Source: Candidatus Parcubacteria bacterium
Lineage (GTDB): Bacteria; Patescibacteria; Paceibacteria; UBA9973; UBA918
Length of the DNA: 64,000 nucleotides
Assembly: GCA_021731405.1 (NCBI GenBank)
Contig: JAKFXN010000004.1
Span: forward strand, 12,267 to 76,266
Direction of reading: 5' to 3'
Shown: positions 36,427 through 44,466 of the stretch, in pieces
Layout of the letters: each line of letters begins with the position of its first letter
Position numbering within the stretch: the first letter of the stretch is position 1
Translations under genes and position numbers: made by a program
The notes under the pieces: generated by a model
Databases searched by the model: none
Told to the model about the DNA's origin: nothing
The model's input: the letters and a program-made list of their open reading frames with translations, nothing else

Positions 36427-37518
36427 ATGTTTCTTTCCCAATTTTCACAACATCCAATTGTTTACTTTACCAAAAAGCACTGGCTCACCATCGCTTTTTT
36501 GTTGGGTTTTATAACTGACTTTATTCTCTTGAATCGGGTTGATGATACGCTCGATAACATCGTCCTTTTAGCCTATGTCCTTCTGGCGACGCTCTCAATT
36601 ATTGGTTTTTATTTGGGTATCGCCGAAAAAGTACCGCAGCGGATGGTGGGTCTTTTAAACACTGCTGCGCCAATACTGATGCAGTACTCTTTTGGAGGAC
36701 TGCTCTCAGGAATGCTTATTTTTTATGGACGCAGTGGTGACTTGCTTGTGAGTGCACCATTTCTGGTCCTTATCTTGGTAGTTATGATTGCCAATGAGCT
36801 CGTGAAGAAGCGTTCTGATCGGTTGCTCTATAACTTAGCCGTGTACTACACCGGGGTGTTTTCATATTTGGTTCTCATTGTGCCTGTCCTTGTAGGGGAG
36901 ATGGGGACTATCATTTTTATCGGGAGCGGACTGTTGTCTCTGCTTGTCGTTGTGTTCTTGATTAAAATTCTTTCATACATTATTCCGCAGTATCTTGTTC
37001 TAGAAAAAAGAAACCTCGTATTTTCTATAGGTAGCCTGTATGTACTTATTAATTGTTTCTACTTCTTCAACATCATTCCCCCGATACCACTTTCCCTGAC
37101 TGAGCTGAGTATTTATCAGCAAGTAGAGAGAACTGCCCCAGGTGGGTATCGCATTATCAAAGAGGACTTGCCGTGGTTTAAAGATATTCTGCCGACTCGA
37201 GACGTCTTTCATCCCATTGCGGGTGAGGGAGCATATTGCTTTGCCCGGGTGTATGCACCAACAAAGCTCTCAACTGACATTGTGCATCGCTGGGAGTACC
37301 TTGATGCAAATGACGTTTGGCAAACACACTATGTTCAGTCATATCGAATTACGGGCGAAAATAAAAATGGCTACCGCGGCTTTACCATGGTGGGTAGTAT
37401 CAGAAATGGCACGTGGCGCTGTGGGGTGGAGACAGAGCGTGGACAAGTCTTGGGACGAAAGACGTTTACGGTCGATACGGGAAGTCAGCCTACGCGTCTC
37501 GTGACAGTCGTGGAATAA
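36427..37518 (+). CDS. Polytopic membrane protein with C-terminal DUF2914 domain
   Basis: 363 residues. At least seven hydrophobic segments lie between about residues 18 and 225. The C-terminal about 100 residues are a DUF2914 domain with HRWEYLDANDVWQTH (about 284-298), YRITGENKNGYRGFTMV and the closing GTWRCGVETERGQVLGRKTF. DUF2914 is of unknown function, often outside the membrane and linked to protease or envelope genes. Start 36427 gives the membrane span at the right place; the region upstream is the operator palindrome. It lies 21 nt before argS. Confidence 0.82.
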   Translation: MFLSQFSQHPIVYFTKKHWLTIAFLLGFITDFILLNRVDDTLDNIVLLAYVLLATLSIIGFYLGIAEKVPQRMVGLLNTAAPILMQYSFGGLLSGMLIFYGRSGDLLVSAPFLVLILVVMIANELVKKRSDRLLYNLAVYYTGVFSYLVLIVPVLVGEMGTIIFIGSGLLSLLVVVFLIKILSYIIPQYLVLEKRNLVFSIGSLYVLINCFYFFNIIPPIPLSLTELSIYQQVERTAPGGYRIIKEDLPWFKDILPTRDVFHPIAGEGAYCFARVYAPTKLSTDIVHRWEYLDANDVWQTHYVQSYRITGENKNGYRGFTMVGSIRNGTWRCGVETERGQVLGRKTFTVDTGSQPTRLVTVVE

Positions 37519-37539
37519 TTGGGTATTGTAAGGATATCT

Positions 37540-39225
37540 ATGGAAGGAGTTATTACAACAGCTATCGCTGAAACACTGAAAGAGCTCGGTCTTCCCGAAG
37601 CTGATTTTGCAGTGGAGCACCCAAGCGAAACCTCACATGGGGACTATGCCTGTAACGTGGCGATGGTGTTATCTAAAACTGTAGGAAAGGCGCCGCGTGA
37701 GCTCGCTATCGAGATAAGCAAAGTACTTGAAGGCAAGATTGAATATGTCGAAAAAATCCAAATTGCCGGTCCAGGCTTTCTCAACTTCTACCTCACGCGC
37801 GATTTTTTCTCAGCGGAAATTGAACGAGCAAATACGCTTGGAGCTGAGTGGGGTAAAAACACCCTCTGGTCTGGTAAGAAAGTGTTAGTTGAATACACTG
37901 ACGCTAACCCGTTTAAAGAATTTCATATTGGGCATCTCTTCACTAATGCAGTGGGCGAAAGTATCGCCAGACTCTTTATGATGAATGGGGCTGATACTAA
38001 GCGTATCAACTACCAAGGTGATATAGGGCTCCATGTCGCTCATGCAGTGTGGGGGATGCAAAAGCTCGGCATTGATGTCGAAAGTGATTTTTCTGCGCGC
38101 GAACTCGGCAAAGCATATGCACTTGGGGCTACTACGTACAAAGTAGATGAAGCTGCCGCTGCAGAAATACGAGCTATCAATAAAAAAATCTACGACCGCA
38201 GTGATGAGTCAATAAATACACTCTACGACAAAGGTCGTGAAGTTTCTCTTGCGTATTTTGAGACGGTCTACAAAGTTATCGGAACTGACTTTGACGTCTC
38301 TTTCTTTGAGAGTGAAAGTGGGATAAAGGGAAAAGAGCTGGTGCTTTCAAATCCAGCTGTCTTTCCTGAAAGTGAAGGTGCGCGAATTTTTAAGGGTGAA
38401 GAGTATGGTCTCCATACTCGCGTATTCTTAAATAAAGAGGGTCTGCCTACTTATGAGGCAAAAGAATTGGCCTTGGCGAAGATGAAAGAGGATACACTTG
38501 GTGTGTATGACTTGTCAGTAATCAGTACCGCAAACGAAGTGAGTGAATATTTTAAAGTGCTTAAAAAAGCTATGAGCTTTGTGTATCCAGAGCTTGAAGC
38601 TAAAACTGAGCATATTGGTCATGGTATGGTTCGCCTCACTACCGGTAAGATGTCTTCACGAACTGGGGATGTTATTCCAGCTATCGATTTTATTGATGAA
38701 GTAGCAGTAGCAGCAACTCAAAAAATGGCTACAGAGGGAGATAGTGAGCCTGACGAGGTGCTGGCGCGCGATGTGGCAATAGCAGCTATTAAATACGCCA
38801 CACTCCGCGGGTCTATTTTACAGAACTCGATTTTTGATAAAGACAAAGCCTTGTCGTTTGAAGGGGATTCTGGTCCGTATCTGCAGTACACTCATGCGCG
38901 TATCTGTAGTGTACTCACCAAAGCAGCGGAAGCGGGTCTTAAGAGTAGCGTAGCGCTCGTACCAGAAGGTGTGTATGAAGTTGAGCGACTGGTCTATCAA
39001 TTTCCTGAAGTGATTGAAAAAGCGCTTAGTGAGCGTGCTCCGCATAAAGTGACTGGGTATCTAACTGAGCTTGCGTCAGCCTTCAATACGTTTTACGCTC
39101 ACGAGAAAATTGCTGACCGTGAAGATACCTATGCACCATACAAGATAGCGCTCGCAGAAGCGGTTCGCACCACCCTTAAAAATGGTCTATGGGTACTTGC
39201 TATCAAAGCTCCTAATAAGATGTAA
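37540..39225 (+). CDS. argS: Arginyl-tRNA synthetase
   Basis: 561 residues. The N-terminal Add-1 domain contains VEHPSETSHGDYACNVAM, the catalytic domain the HIGH-type signature DANPFKEFHIGHLFTN (about 121-136), and GKMSSRTGDVIPA (about 369-381) stands in the KMSKS place, which is degenerate in ArgRS generally. DALR anticodon-binding features come at the end (AFNTFYAHEKIAD). Cytoplasmic; charges tRNA-Arg, including the UCU tRNA encoded in this window. Start 37540 is the only ATG near the conserved start. Confidence 0.96.
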   Translation: MEGVITTAIAETLKELGLPEADFAVEHPSETSHGDYACNVAMVLSKTVGKAPRELAIEISKVLEGKIEYVEKIQIAGPGFLNFYLTRDFFSAEIERANTLGAEWGKNTLWSGKKVLVEYTDANPFKEFHIGHLFTNAVGESIARLFMMNGADTKRINYQGDIGLHVAHAVWGMQKLGIDVESDFSARELGKAYALGATTYKVDEAAAAEIRAINKKIYDRSDESINTLYDKGREVSLAYFETVYKVIGTDFDVSFFESESGIKGKELVLSNPAVFPESEGARIFKGEEYGLHTRVFLNKEGLPTYEAKELALAKMKEDTLGVYDLSVISTANEVSEYFKVLKKAMSFVYPELEAKTEHIGHGMVRLTTGKMSSRTGDVIPAIDFIDEVAVAATQKMATEGDSEPDEVLARDVAIAAIKYATLRGSILQNSIFDKDKALSFEGDSGPYLQYTHARICSVLTKAAEAGLKSSVALVPEGVYEVERLVYQFPEVIEKALSERAPHKVTGYLTELASAFNTFYAHEKIADREDTYAPYKIALAEAVRTTLKNGLWVLAIKAPNKM

Positions 39226-39234
39226 CTTTGTTAC

Positions 39235-39263
39235 TTGCCAAAGTTGTAGGTCTGTTGTAATAT
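39235..39263 (+). promoter_or_regulatory. Promoter of the 39322 gene
   Basis: TTGCCA (39235-39240), 17 nt, TAATAT (39258-39263): near-consensus. Confidence 0.7.
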
Positions 39264-39268
39264 CTCGC

Positions 39269-39297
39269 TTCGTACTTCCGATGGTCGGAAGTACGAA
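39269..39297 (+). promoter_or_regulatory. 5'-leader hairpin, also possible argS terminator
   Basis: 13-bp perfect stem (TTCGTACTTCCGA, loop TGG) right at the expected transcript start, followed by T7 at about 39302-39309. It could stop argS transcripts, act as an attenuator, or protect the 5' end. Confidence 0.6.
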
Positions 39298-39321
39298 AGT
39301 CCTTTTTTTGGAGAAAAGAAG

Positions 39322-39660
39322 ATGAAGAAACGTCCAGTAGTGTTGTTCTTTCCCGATTCCTCCGCTGCCAATCCGAATCCGCATCCCATCATGCTGCGGT
39401 GCACTACGGCCTGTCCTGATGACTTCATCCAGAAGTGCTCGGACCAGCTGAATCAGCTCGAGTTCACACATCCCCAAGGACGGGGCAAGGTGCTCGTCGG
39501 TCGTGAACACGAACCGCACATCGTGAAGCAAGACAGCCAGCACCCGAGCGCCATTGTCTGGGGAGGTGTCCAGAGGTCGGGTAAATTTCCCATCTTCGTC
39601 CGCCCGCACATCTCCAAGCTCTTCTCGTCGTCTGCGGCCACGGCTACCGCCACGATGTAA
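39322..39660 (+). CDS. Small ORFan, 112 residues
   Basis: 112 residues, soluble, no recognised family. MKKRPVVLFFPDSSAANPNPHP at the start, then MLRCTTACPDDFIQKCSDQLNQLEF with several Cys, GKVLVGREHEPHIVK and GVQRSGKFPIFVRPHISKLF, and a Thr/Ala-rich end. Codons are GC-rich compared with argS and ileS. It has its own strong promoter, a GGAG Shine-Dalgarno before the ATG and its own terminator, so it is an independent accessory unit. A longer frame on the other strand covers this gene and the next but crosses their terminators and lacks signals. Confidence 0.6.
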   Translation: MKKRPVVLFFPDSSAANPNPHPIMLRCTTACPDDFIQKCSDQLNQLEFTHPQGRGKVLVGREHEPHIVKQDSQHPSAIVWGGVQRSGKFPIFVRPHISKLFSSSAATATATM

Positions 39661-39685
39661 GTCGTCACAGCCTAGACCAAGCCAT

Positions 39686-39712
39686 CCGTTCGCGGATGGT
39701 TTTTTTCTTGCA
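39686..39712 (+). terminator. Intrinsic terminator of the 39322 gene
   Basis: CCATCCG / CGGATGG stem with a 4-nt loop, T7. Confidence 0.85.
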
Positions 39713-39783
39713 AAAGAAATTTTTGTTGCTAGTATGCTGCGTGGAGCTTTCAATGGTTGAAGGTACGTACAAGGAGAAAACAC

Positions 39784-40065
39784 ATGGAAAAAATTTGTCG
39801 CCCACCGTTTCGAAAAGGACACATCGTGACTGTGGCGCAAGGTTTGTTTGATGGCCTTGCGCCAGGACAGGCTTTGGCTCGCAAGATGCTTTTTTTGGGG
39901 GTTGACCAAACCTCTTGGGTTGAGGTTACCGACTTTGTGCGGAAAATTGGCCCTGACGTCTCGGTCGAGTTCCTGCAGCTGGACCCCAAAGACCTGCATA
40001 CGGCGTATCTTGAGATGGTGTTTGTCACCGGAGAAGCTGCGATTCAGAGCCACTACCCCAACTGA
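39784..40065 (+). CDS. Small ORFan, 93 residues
   Basis: 93 residues, soluble, no recognised family. The N-terminus is basic (MEKICRPPFRKGHIV), the middle has ALARKMLFLGVDQTSWVEVTDFVRKIG and the C-terminus LHTAYLEMVFVTGEAA. AAGGAG lies 7 nt before the ATG. Codon use is GC-rich like the preceding small gene, from which it is separated by a terminator. It ends at its own terminator. Expressed accessory unit by its signals; function unknown. Confidence 0.6.
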   Translation: MEKICRPPFRKGHIVTVAQGLFDGLAPGQALARKMLFLGVDQTSWVEVTDFVRKIGPDVSVEFLQLDPKDLHTAYLEMVFVTGEAAIQSHYPN

Positions 40066-40081
40066 GTAGCCTCGGTTGCCA

Positions 40082-40110
40082 AAAAGCCGCCCCATAAAGG
40101 CGGCTTTTCT
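40082..40110 (+). terminator. Intrinsic terminator of the 39784 gene
   Basis: AAAAAGCCGCC / GGCGGCTTTT stem. Confidence 0.85.
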
Positions 40111-40160
40111 TTTGGGTAGCGTTTGTTATGATGCCTAAGTACATCTGATACATGTGCTCT

Positions 40161-40281
40161 GAGTCTTTGAAAAAATTGTAGCTACGAGGCGTGGAGAAGT
40201 AAGTGTGAGAGGCGTACTTTTGGTACGTTGAACACATGGGCGACGAACACAACAATGTAGGTACAATTTTTACGAAGACTC
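40161..40281. repeat. Structured leader element upstream of ileS (copy A)
   Basis: Arms GAGTCTT...TTGTAGCTAC (40161-40185) and their imperfect complement (40257-40281) enclose a core that starts CTACGAGGCG and ends AACAATGTAG, with an inner GCGTAC/GTACGT hairpin. The core start, core end and inner-hairpin layout recur on the other strand at 53121-53210. TCTGATACA occurs on both sides (40144-40152 and 40293-40301). Confidence 0.5.
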
Positions 40282-40315
40282 TACTTATTATGTCTGATAC
40301 ACATAGCTATAATTT

Positions 40316-43300
40316 ATGTCTAAAAAAATTAATCGTGAGAACGATACAGTAGAGGTAATGCCCGATGTCCAAAAATCAGAAGTAGCCCTTCGTGAAGAAG
40401 CGATTCAACAGTTTTGGCTCGAGCATGATATTTTTAATAAAAGTTTAGTGACTCCTGGTGGAGGCACCTGCAAGGGAGACTTTGTATTTTATGACGGACC
40501 ACCGTTTGCGACGGGAACGCCACACTACGGCCATATTTTGGCTGGCACTATCAAAGATGCTATTCCACGCTTTTGGACAATGAACGGCTACCGTGTCCGT
40601 CGGAAGTGGGGCTGGGATTGCCATGGGCTTCCACTGGAAAATTTGATTGAAAAGAAACTCGGTCTTGCCAACAAGCGCGACATCGAGGATTTTGGTGTAA
40701 AGAATTTTAACGAAGCAGCGCGCGCTGCGGTGATGGAGTATGCGGACGATTGGAAAAAAGTTGTACCACGCATGGGGCGCTGGGCAGATATGGAAGACGA
40801 CTACAAGACGATGGACACTAGCTATACCGAAAGTGTGTGGTGGGTATTTAAGACACTCTACGAGAAAGGTCTCGTGTATGAAGGTTTTAAGAGTATGCAT
40901 CTGTGTCCACGTTGTGGGACAACGCTCTCAAACTTTGAAGTGAATCAAGGATACAAAGATATCAAAGATATTGCCGTGACGGTAAAGCTCCCGCTGCTCG
41001 ATGAAACAGGGAATGTGACCAATACCTCACTCTTGGTTTGGACTACGACCCCGTGGACGCTGCCGGGCAATATGGCTGCAGCGGTGCATCAAGATTTTAC
41101 GTACGTGAAAGTGAAGCTGTCTACAGAAACAGGAGAAGAGTTTGTCATTTTGGCAAAGGGTCGACTAGCTCAACTTGGAGACGTTTCTCATGAGGTAGTG
41201 GGAGAAATAACAGGTTCCGAACTTGTGGGTCGTTCATACGAGCCACCATTTGCGTACTTCAAAGACAGAGATATTAAAGGAAAAGAAAATGCTTGGAAGA
41301 TTTATCATGCTGACTACGTCGAGTTAGGAGAGGATGGCACTGGCGCAGTGCACCTTGCTCCGGCCTACGGAGAAGAAGACTTGCAGCTCGCGCAGCGGGA
41401 AGGAGTGCCGGTAGTGCATCATGTGAGTTATGAAGGTCGTTTCATGGACTTCATTACCGACTTTGCGGGACAGCTTGTGAAGCCGAAAGATGATGACGCC
41501 GCTGGCGTTGATCATAAAGACGCTGATATTGAGATTCTGAAAGCCCTTCAGGCAACTGGGAAAATTTTCAAAAAAGAAAACATCACACACAGCTACCCGC
41601 ACTGTTGGCGTGACGAAACACCACTTCTCAACTATGCGACGACGTCGTGGTTTGTGAAGGTGACTGATATAAAAGATGATTTGGTGGCTGCTAATAATTT
41701 GGTTCATTGGGTACCAGACCACGTGGGTGCAAACCGTTTTGGAAAGTGGCTTGAAGGAGCACGGGATTGGGCTATTTCGAGGCAGCGTTACTGGGGGGCT
41801 CCGCTCCCAATCTGGCGGAATCCAGAGACGGGTGATATCAAAGTGCTGGGTTCACTTAAAGAACTCAAAGACCTCTTGCCAAAACGTGGCAATGAGTATT
41901 TTGTGATGCGCCATGCAGAAGCACAGAGCAACCTCACTGGGGTGATTGATGCAATTGCTGATGAAAATAATCCGCTTACCCCAGCTGGCGAGGCACAGTG
42001 TCTAGAAGTGGCAGAGACACTGCGTGACAAAAACATTACTAAGATTGTGCATTCAGGTATGCAACGTACGCGCGATACCGCCGAGCGGATTGCAGCAGCT
42101 TTAGGTTTATCCAAGGAGGCGATTGTGATAGACAGTAGACTTATTGAGCTTCAAACTGGTAAAGACTACGAAGGTAAAACCTGGGATGAATACAACTCCA
42201 ACTACGCAAGTGAAGAAGAGAAGTTTAGTAAGGTTATTCCTGGTGTAGAAAATCGGTACGATCTTATTAAGCGAGTCGGAGCATTTTTGTACGAATTTGA
42301 TGCAAAGATTGAAAATGAGCGGGTGCTCATAGTTAGTCATGCAAGCTCTACGTTTGCGCTCCAGTGTGTAGCAGAAGGAGCTGAGCATGAACGGGTGATT
42401 GAGCTCAAGAAAGCAGGCTACCTAAAAAATGCTGAGGTACGACCACTCCCATTTACTGCAGTTCCGCACAATGACAACTACGCGCTTGATTACCACCGTC
42501 CCTATATTGATGATATTGAACTCTATGAAAATGGGGTAAAGCTGGTGCGGGTACCGGACGTTTTTGATTGTTGGTTTGAAAGTGGCTCAATGCCGTATGG
42601 CCAGCATCATTACCCGTTTGAGGGTAAAGAAAATTTTGAGGGCCCTCATTTTCCAGCCCAGTTTATTGCGGAAGGTCTTGACCAAACGCGCGGTTGGTTC
42701 TACTCACTCATTGTGCTTGGTGTGGCGCTCTTTGGAAAATCACCGTACGAAAACGTGATTGTAAATGGTCTGGTGCTCGCAGAAGATGGAAAGAAGATGA
42801 GTAAGTCACTGCGCAATTACCCAGATCCAATGGAAGTAGCAGATCGGGTGGGAGTAGACGCGATACGGTACTATCTTCTTTCTGCGCCAATTATGCGTGG
42901 GGAAGACCTCAACTTTTCAGAAAAGGAAGTACTGGAACTCCAGCGTAAAAATATTGGTCGACTTCACAATGTGCTTTTAATGTATGAAATGTTTGCTGAT
43001 GGCACCAAAGCAAATGCCGCTTCAGGTAATGTGCTTGATAGATGGATTGTTGCTCGGCTAAATCAGCTGGTAGCAGAATCAACTACAGGCTACAAAAATT
43101 ACGAACTTGATAAAGCCACTCGTCCCGTAACTGACTTCATTGAAGACTTATCTGTTTGGTATCTTCGCCGTTCACGCGAACGCCTCAAGGGTGATGATGC
43201 AGCTGACAAGGCGCTTGCTCTAGGGACACTCCGTCATGTACTTCATACCTTAGCGCAGACAATCGCTCCAGCGATGCCATTTTATGCGGAGTACTTGTAC

Positions 43301-43858
43301 TTAGCTGTAAAAGAAGAGAGTGAAGTAGAAAGTGTGCACCTGACTGCTTGGCCAGAAGGGGGAGAGGTTAACATGGACATAATAATCGACATGGCTGCCG
43401 CTCGAGAAATTGTGACCAAAGCACTAGAAGCGCGCACAAAAGCTGGCATTAAGGTACGGCAGCCTATTGCAGAATTGAGGATTCCCGTACTGCTTGGTGA
43501 TTCTTTCATAGAAGTTATTAAGGAGGAGATGAATGTAAAAAAAGTCACAGTAGTTGAATCTGAAGACATGAGTTCTGTCTGGGTTGATACCGTCATTACA
43601 CCTGAACTAAAGGCCGAAGGGGAAGTGCGCGAGTTTATGCGAGCGGTCCAAGAGAAGCGTAAGCAAGATGGGCTTGAACCACAAGATCGAGTTGCGCTTG
43701 TCGTGCAAGCGACCAGTGAAGGACGACAAGTACTTGAGACCTTTAAGGAAATGCTCACAAAGACCGTCGGTGCAACCGAGCTCATGTTCACTGATGTCGA
43801 AGGAGAGAGTGTCACTGCTGGGGAACATACCTTTGTGATTGCTCTCAAAAAACTATAA
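40316..43858 (+). CDS. ileS: Isoleucyl-tRNA synthetase with an inserted histidine-phosphatase domain
   Basis: 1180 residues. IleRS parts: PHYGH (69-73, HIGH), WGWDCHGLPLE (about 99), the editing domain with TTTPWTLPGN (about 241), RDWAISRQRYWGAPLPIW (about 480-497), GLDQTRGWFYS (about 787), EDGKKMSKSLRN (about 822-833) and an anticodon-binding C-terminus. Between residues about 505 and 715, just after PLPIW and before HRPYIDDI, stands a histidine-phosphatase domain: MRHAEAQSN (531-539), SGMQRTRDTA (580-589), ELQTGKDYEG (611-620) and VSHASS (673-678), giving both His, both Arg and the Glu of the family. Ordinary IleRS has no such domain. recO starts directly after the stop. Confidence 0.95.
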   Translation: MSKKINRENDTVEVMPDVQKSEVALREEAIQQFWLEHDIFNKSLVTPGGGTCKGDFVFYDGPPFATGTPHYGHILAGTIKDAIPRFWTMNGYRVRRKWGWDCHGLPLENLIEKKLGLANKRDIEDFGVKNFNEAARAAVMEYADDWKKVVPRMGRWADMEDDYKTMDTSYTESVWWVFKTLYEKGLVYEGFKSMHLCPRCGTTLSNFEVNQGYKDIKDIAVTVKLPLLDETGNVTNTSLLVWTTTPWTLPGNMAAAVHQDFTYVKVKLSTETGEEFVILAKGRLAQLGDVSHEVVGEITGSELVGRSYEPPFAYFKDRDIKGKENAWKIYHADYVELGEDGTGAVHLAPAYGEEDLQLAQREGVPVVHHVSYEGRFMDFITDFAGQLVKPKDDDAAGVDHKDADIEILKALQATGKIFKKENITHSYPHCWRDETPLLNYATTSWFVKVTDIKDDLVAANNLVHWVPDHVGANRFGKWLEGARDWAISRQRYWGAPLPIWRNPETGDIKVLGSLKELKDLLPKRGNEYFVMRHAEAQSNLTGVIDAIADENNPLTPAGEAQCLEVAETLRDKNITKIVHSGMQRTRDTAERIAAALGLSKEAIVIDSRLIELQTGKDYEGKTWDEYNSNYASEEEKFSKVIPGVENRYDLIKRVGAFLYEFDAKIENERVLIVSHASSTFALQCVAEGAEHERVIELKKAGYLKNAEVRPLPFTAVPHNDNYALDYHRPYIDDIELYENGVKLVRVPDVFDCWFESGSMPYGQHHYPFEGKENFEGPHFPAQFIAEGLDQTRGWFYSLIVLGVALFGKSPYENVIVNGLVLAEDGKKMSKSLRNYPDPMEVADRVGVDAIRYYLLSAPIMRGEDLNFSEKEVLELQRKNIGRLHNVLLMYEMFADGTKANAASGNVLDRWIVARLNQLVAESTTGYKNYELDKATRPVTDFIEDLSVWYLRRSRERLKGDDAADKALALGTLRHVLHTLAQTIAPAMPFYAEYLYLAVKEESEVESVHLTAWPEGGEVNMDIIIDMAAAREIVTKALEARTKAGIKVRQPIAELRIPVLLGDSFIEVIKEEMNVKKVTVVESEDMSSVWVDTVITPELKAEGEVREFMRAVQEKRKQDGLEPQDRVALVVQATSEGRQVLETFKEMLTKTVGATELMFTDVEGESVTAGEHTFVIALKKL

Positions 43859-44437
43859 ATGTCTTACGTAACCTACACAACTGAAGCGCTCGTGTGTGGT
43901 TCCTTTGATCAAAACACGGCGGACAAATCGTTCTTATTGTTTACTCGTGATGCCGGAATGCTGTATGCCACAGCCCGCAGTGTTCGTGAAGAAGTCTCTA
44001 AACAGCGAAATGCGCTTCAAGATTTTTCGCGTATTCGTGTATCACTCATAAAGGGGAAGCAGGGTTGGCGGGTTGGAAGTGTCGAGGCAGAGCATAATGA
44101 CTTTAGCGCAGCAACGGATAGAGAAGTTCGGGGCAGTGTGGTGTTGGTATACCGGCTCCTACGACGATTTATTAGAGGAGAGGAAGCTTTTTCTGACCTC
44201 TATGACTTTACGATTAGCGCACTTGATACGTTAGCAAAGCCGCAGCCAAACCGTCGCCTGCTCGATTTATATGTACAGACCCACATCATGTCGCTTTTGG
44301 GGTATGTAGACTCAAAAGCTGTGCCAGAAATACTAAGGACTAAATCATTAACTGAAATTGCATCTTTGACGGGTGAGTTTCCACTCTCAGAACTCGAAGA
44401 TATCGCTGCCAAAGCCACAGAAAGTAGTCATCTCTAA
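43859..44437 (+). CDS. recO: RecO-like DNA repair protein
   Basis: 192 residues. The N-terminal OB fold shows TEALVCGSFDQNTADKSFLLFTRDAGMLYATARSVREEVSKQ (about 7-48, in consecutive segments), matching RecO's 'eaiVL....yge.d.ivtlfT...G.l.a.AkG.R...Sk' block, and LIKGKQGWRVGSVE follows. The C-terminal helical region is shorter than in E. coli RecO, and no zinc-Cys cluster is seen. RecO loads RecA on SSB-coated DNA; ssb and recA are also in this window. The ATG follows the ileS stop without a gap, so the two are translationally coupled. Confidence 0.8.
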   Translation: MSYVTYTTEALVCGSFDQNTADKSFLLFTRDAGMLYATARSVREEVSKQRNALQDFSRIRVSLIKGKQGWRVGSVEAEHNDFSAATDREVRGSVVLVYRLLRRFIRGEEAFSDLYDFTISALDTLAKPQPNRRLLDLYVQTHIMSLLGYVDSKAVPEILRTKSLTEIASLTGEFPLSELEDIAAKATESSHL

Positions 44438-44466
44438 GGTGAATAATGGTATACTGGGTCATATTT

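Noticed and set aside
39187..40095. 302-residue open frame on the minus strand opposite two small genes
   Set aside because: It crosses the terminators and promoters of the plus-strand genes, has no start signal, and its composition is that of an antisense frame; the plus-strand genes have good Shine-Dalgarno sites.
40112..40315. T-box riboswitch before ileS
   Set aside because: A structured leader is present, but I see no AGGGTGGNACCGCG T-box sequence or stem I specifier loop; the fold matches the element near rpsR instead.
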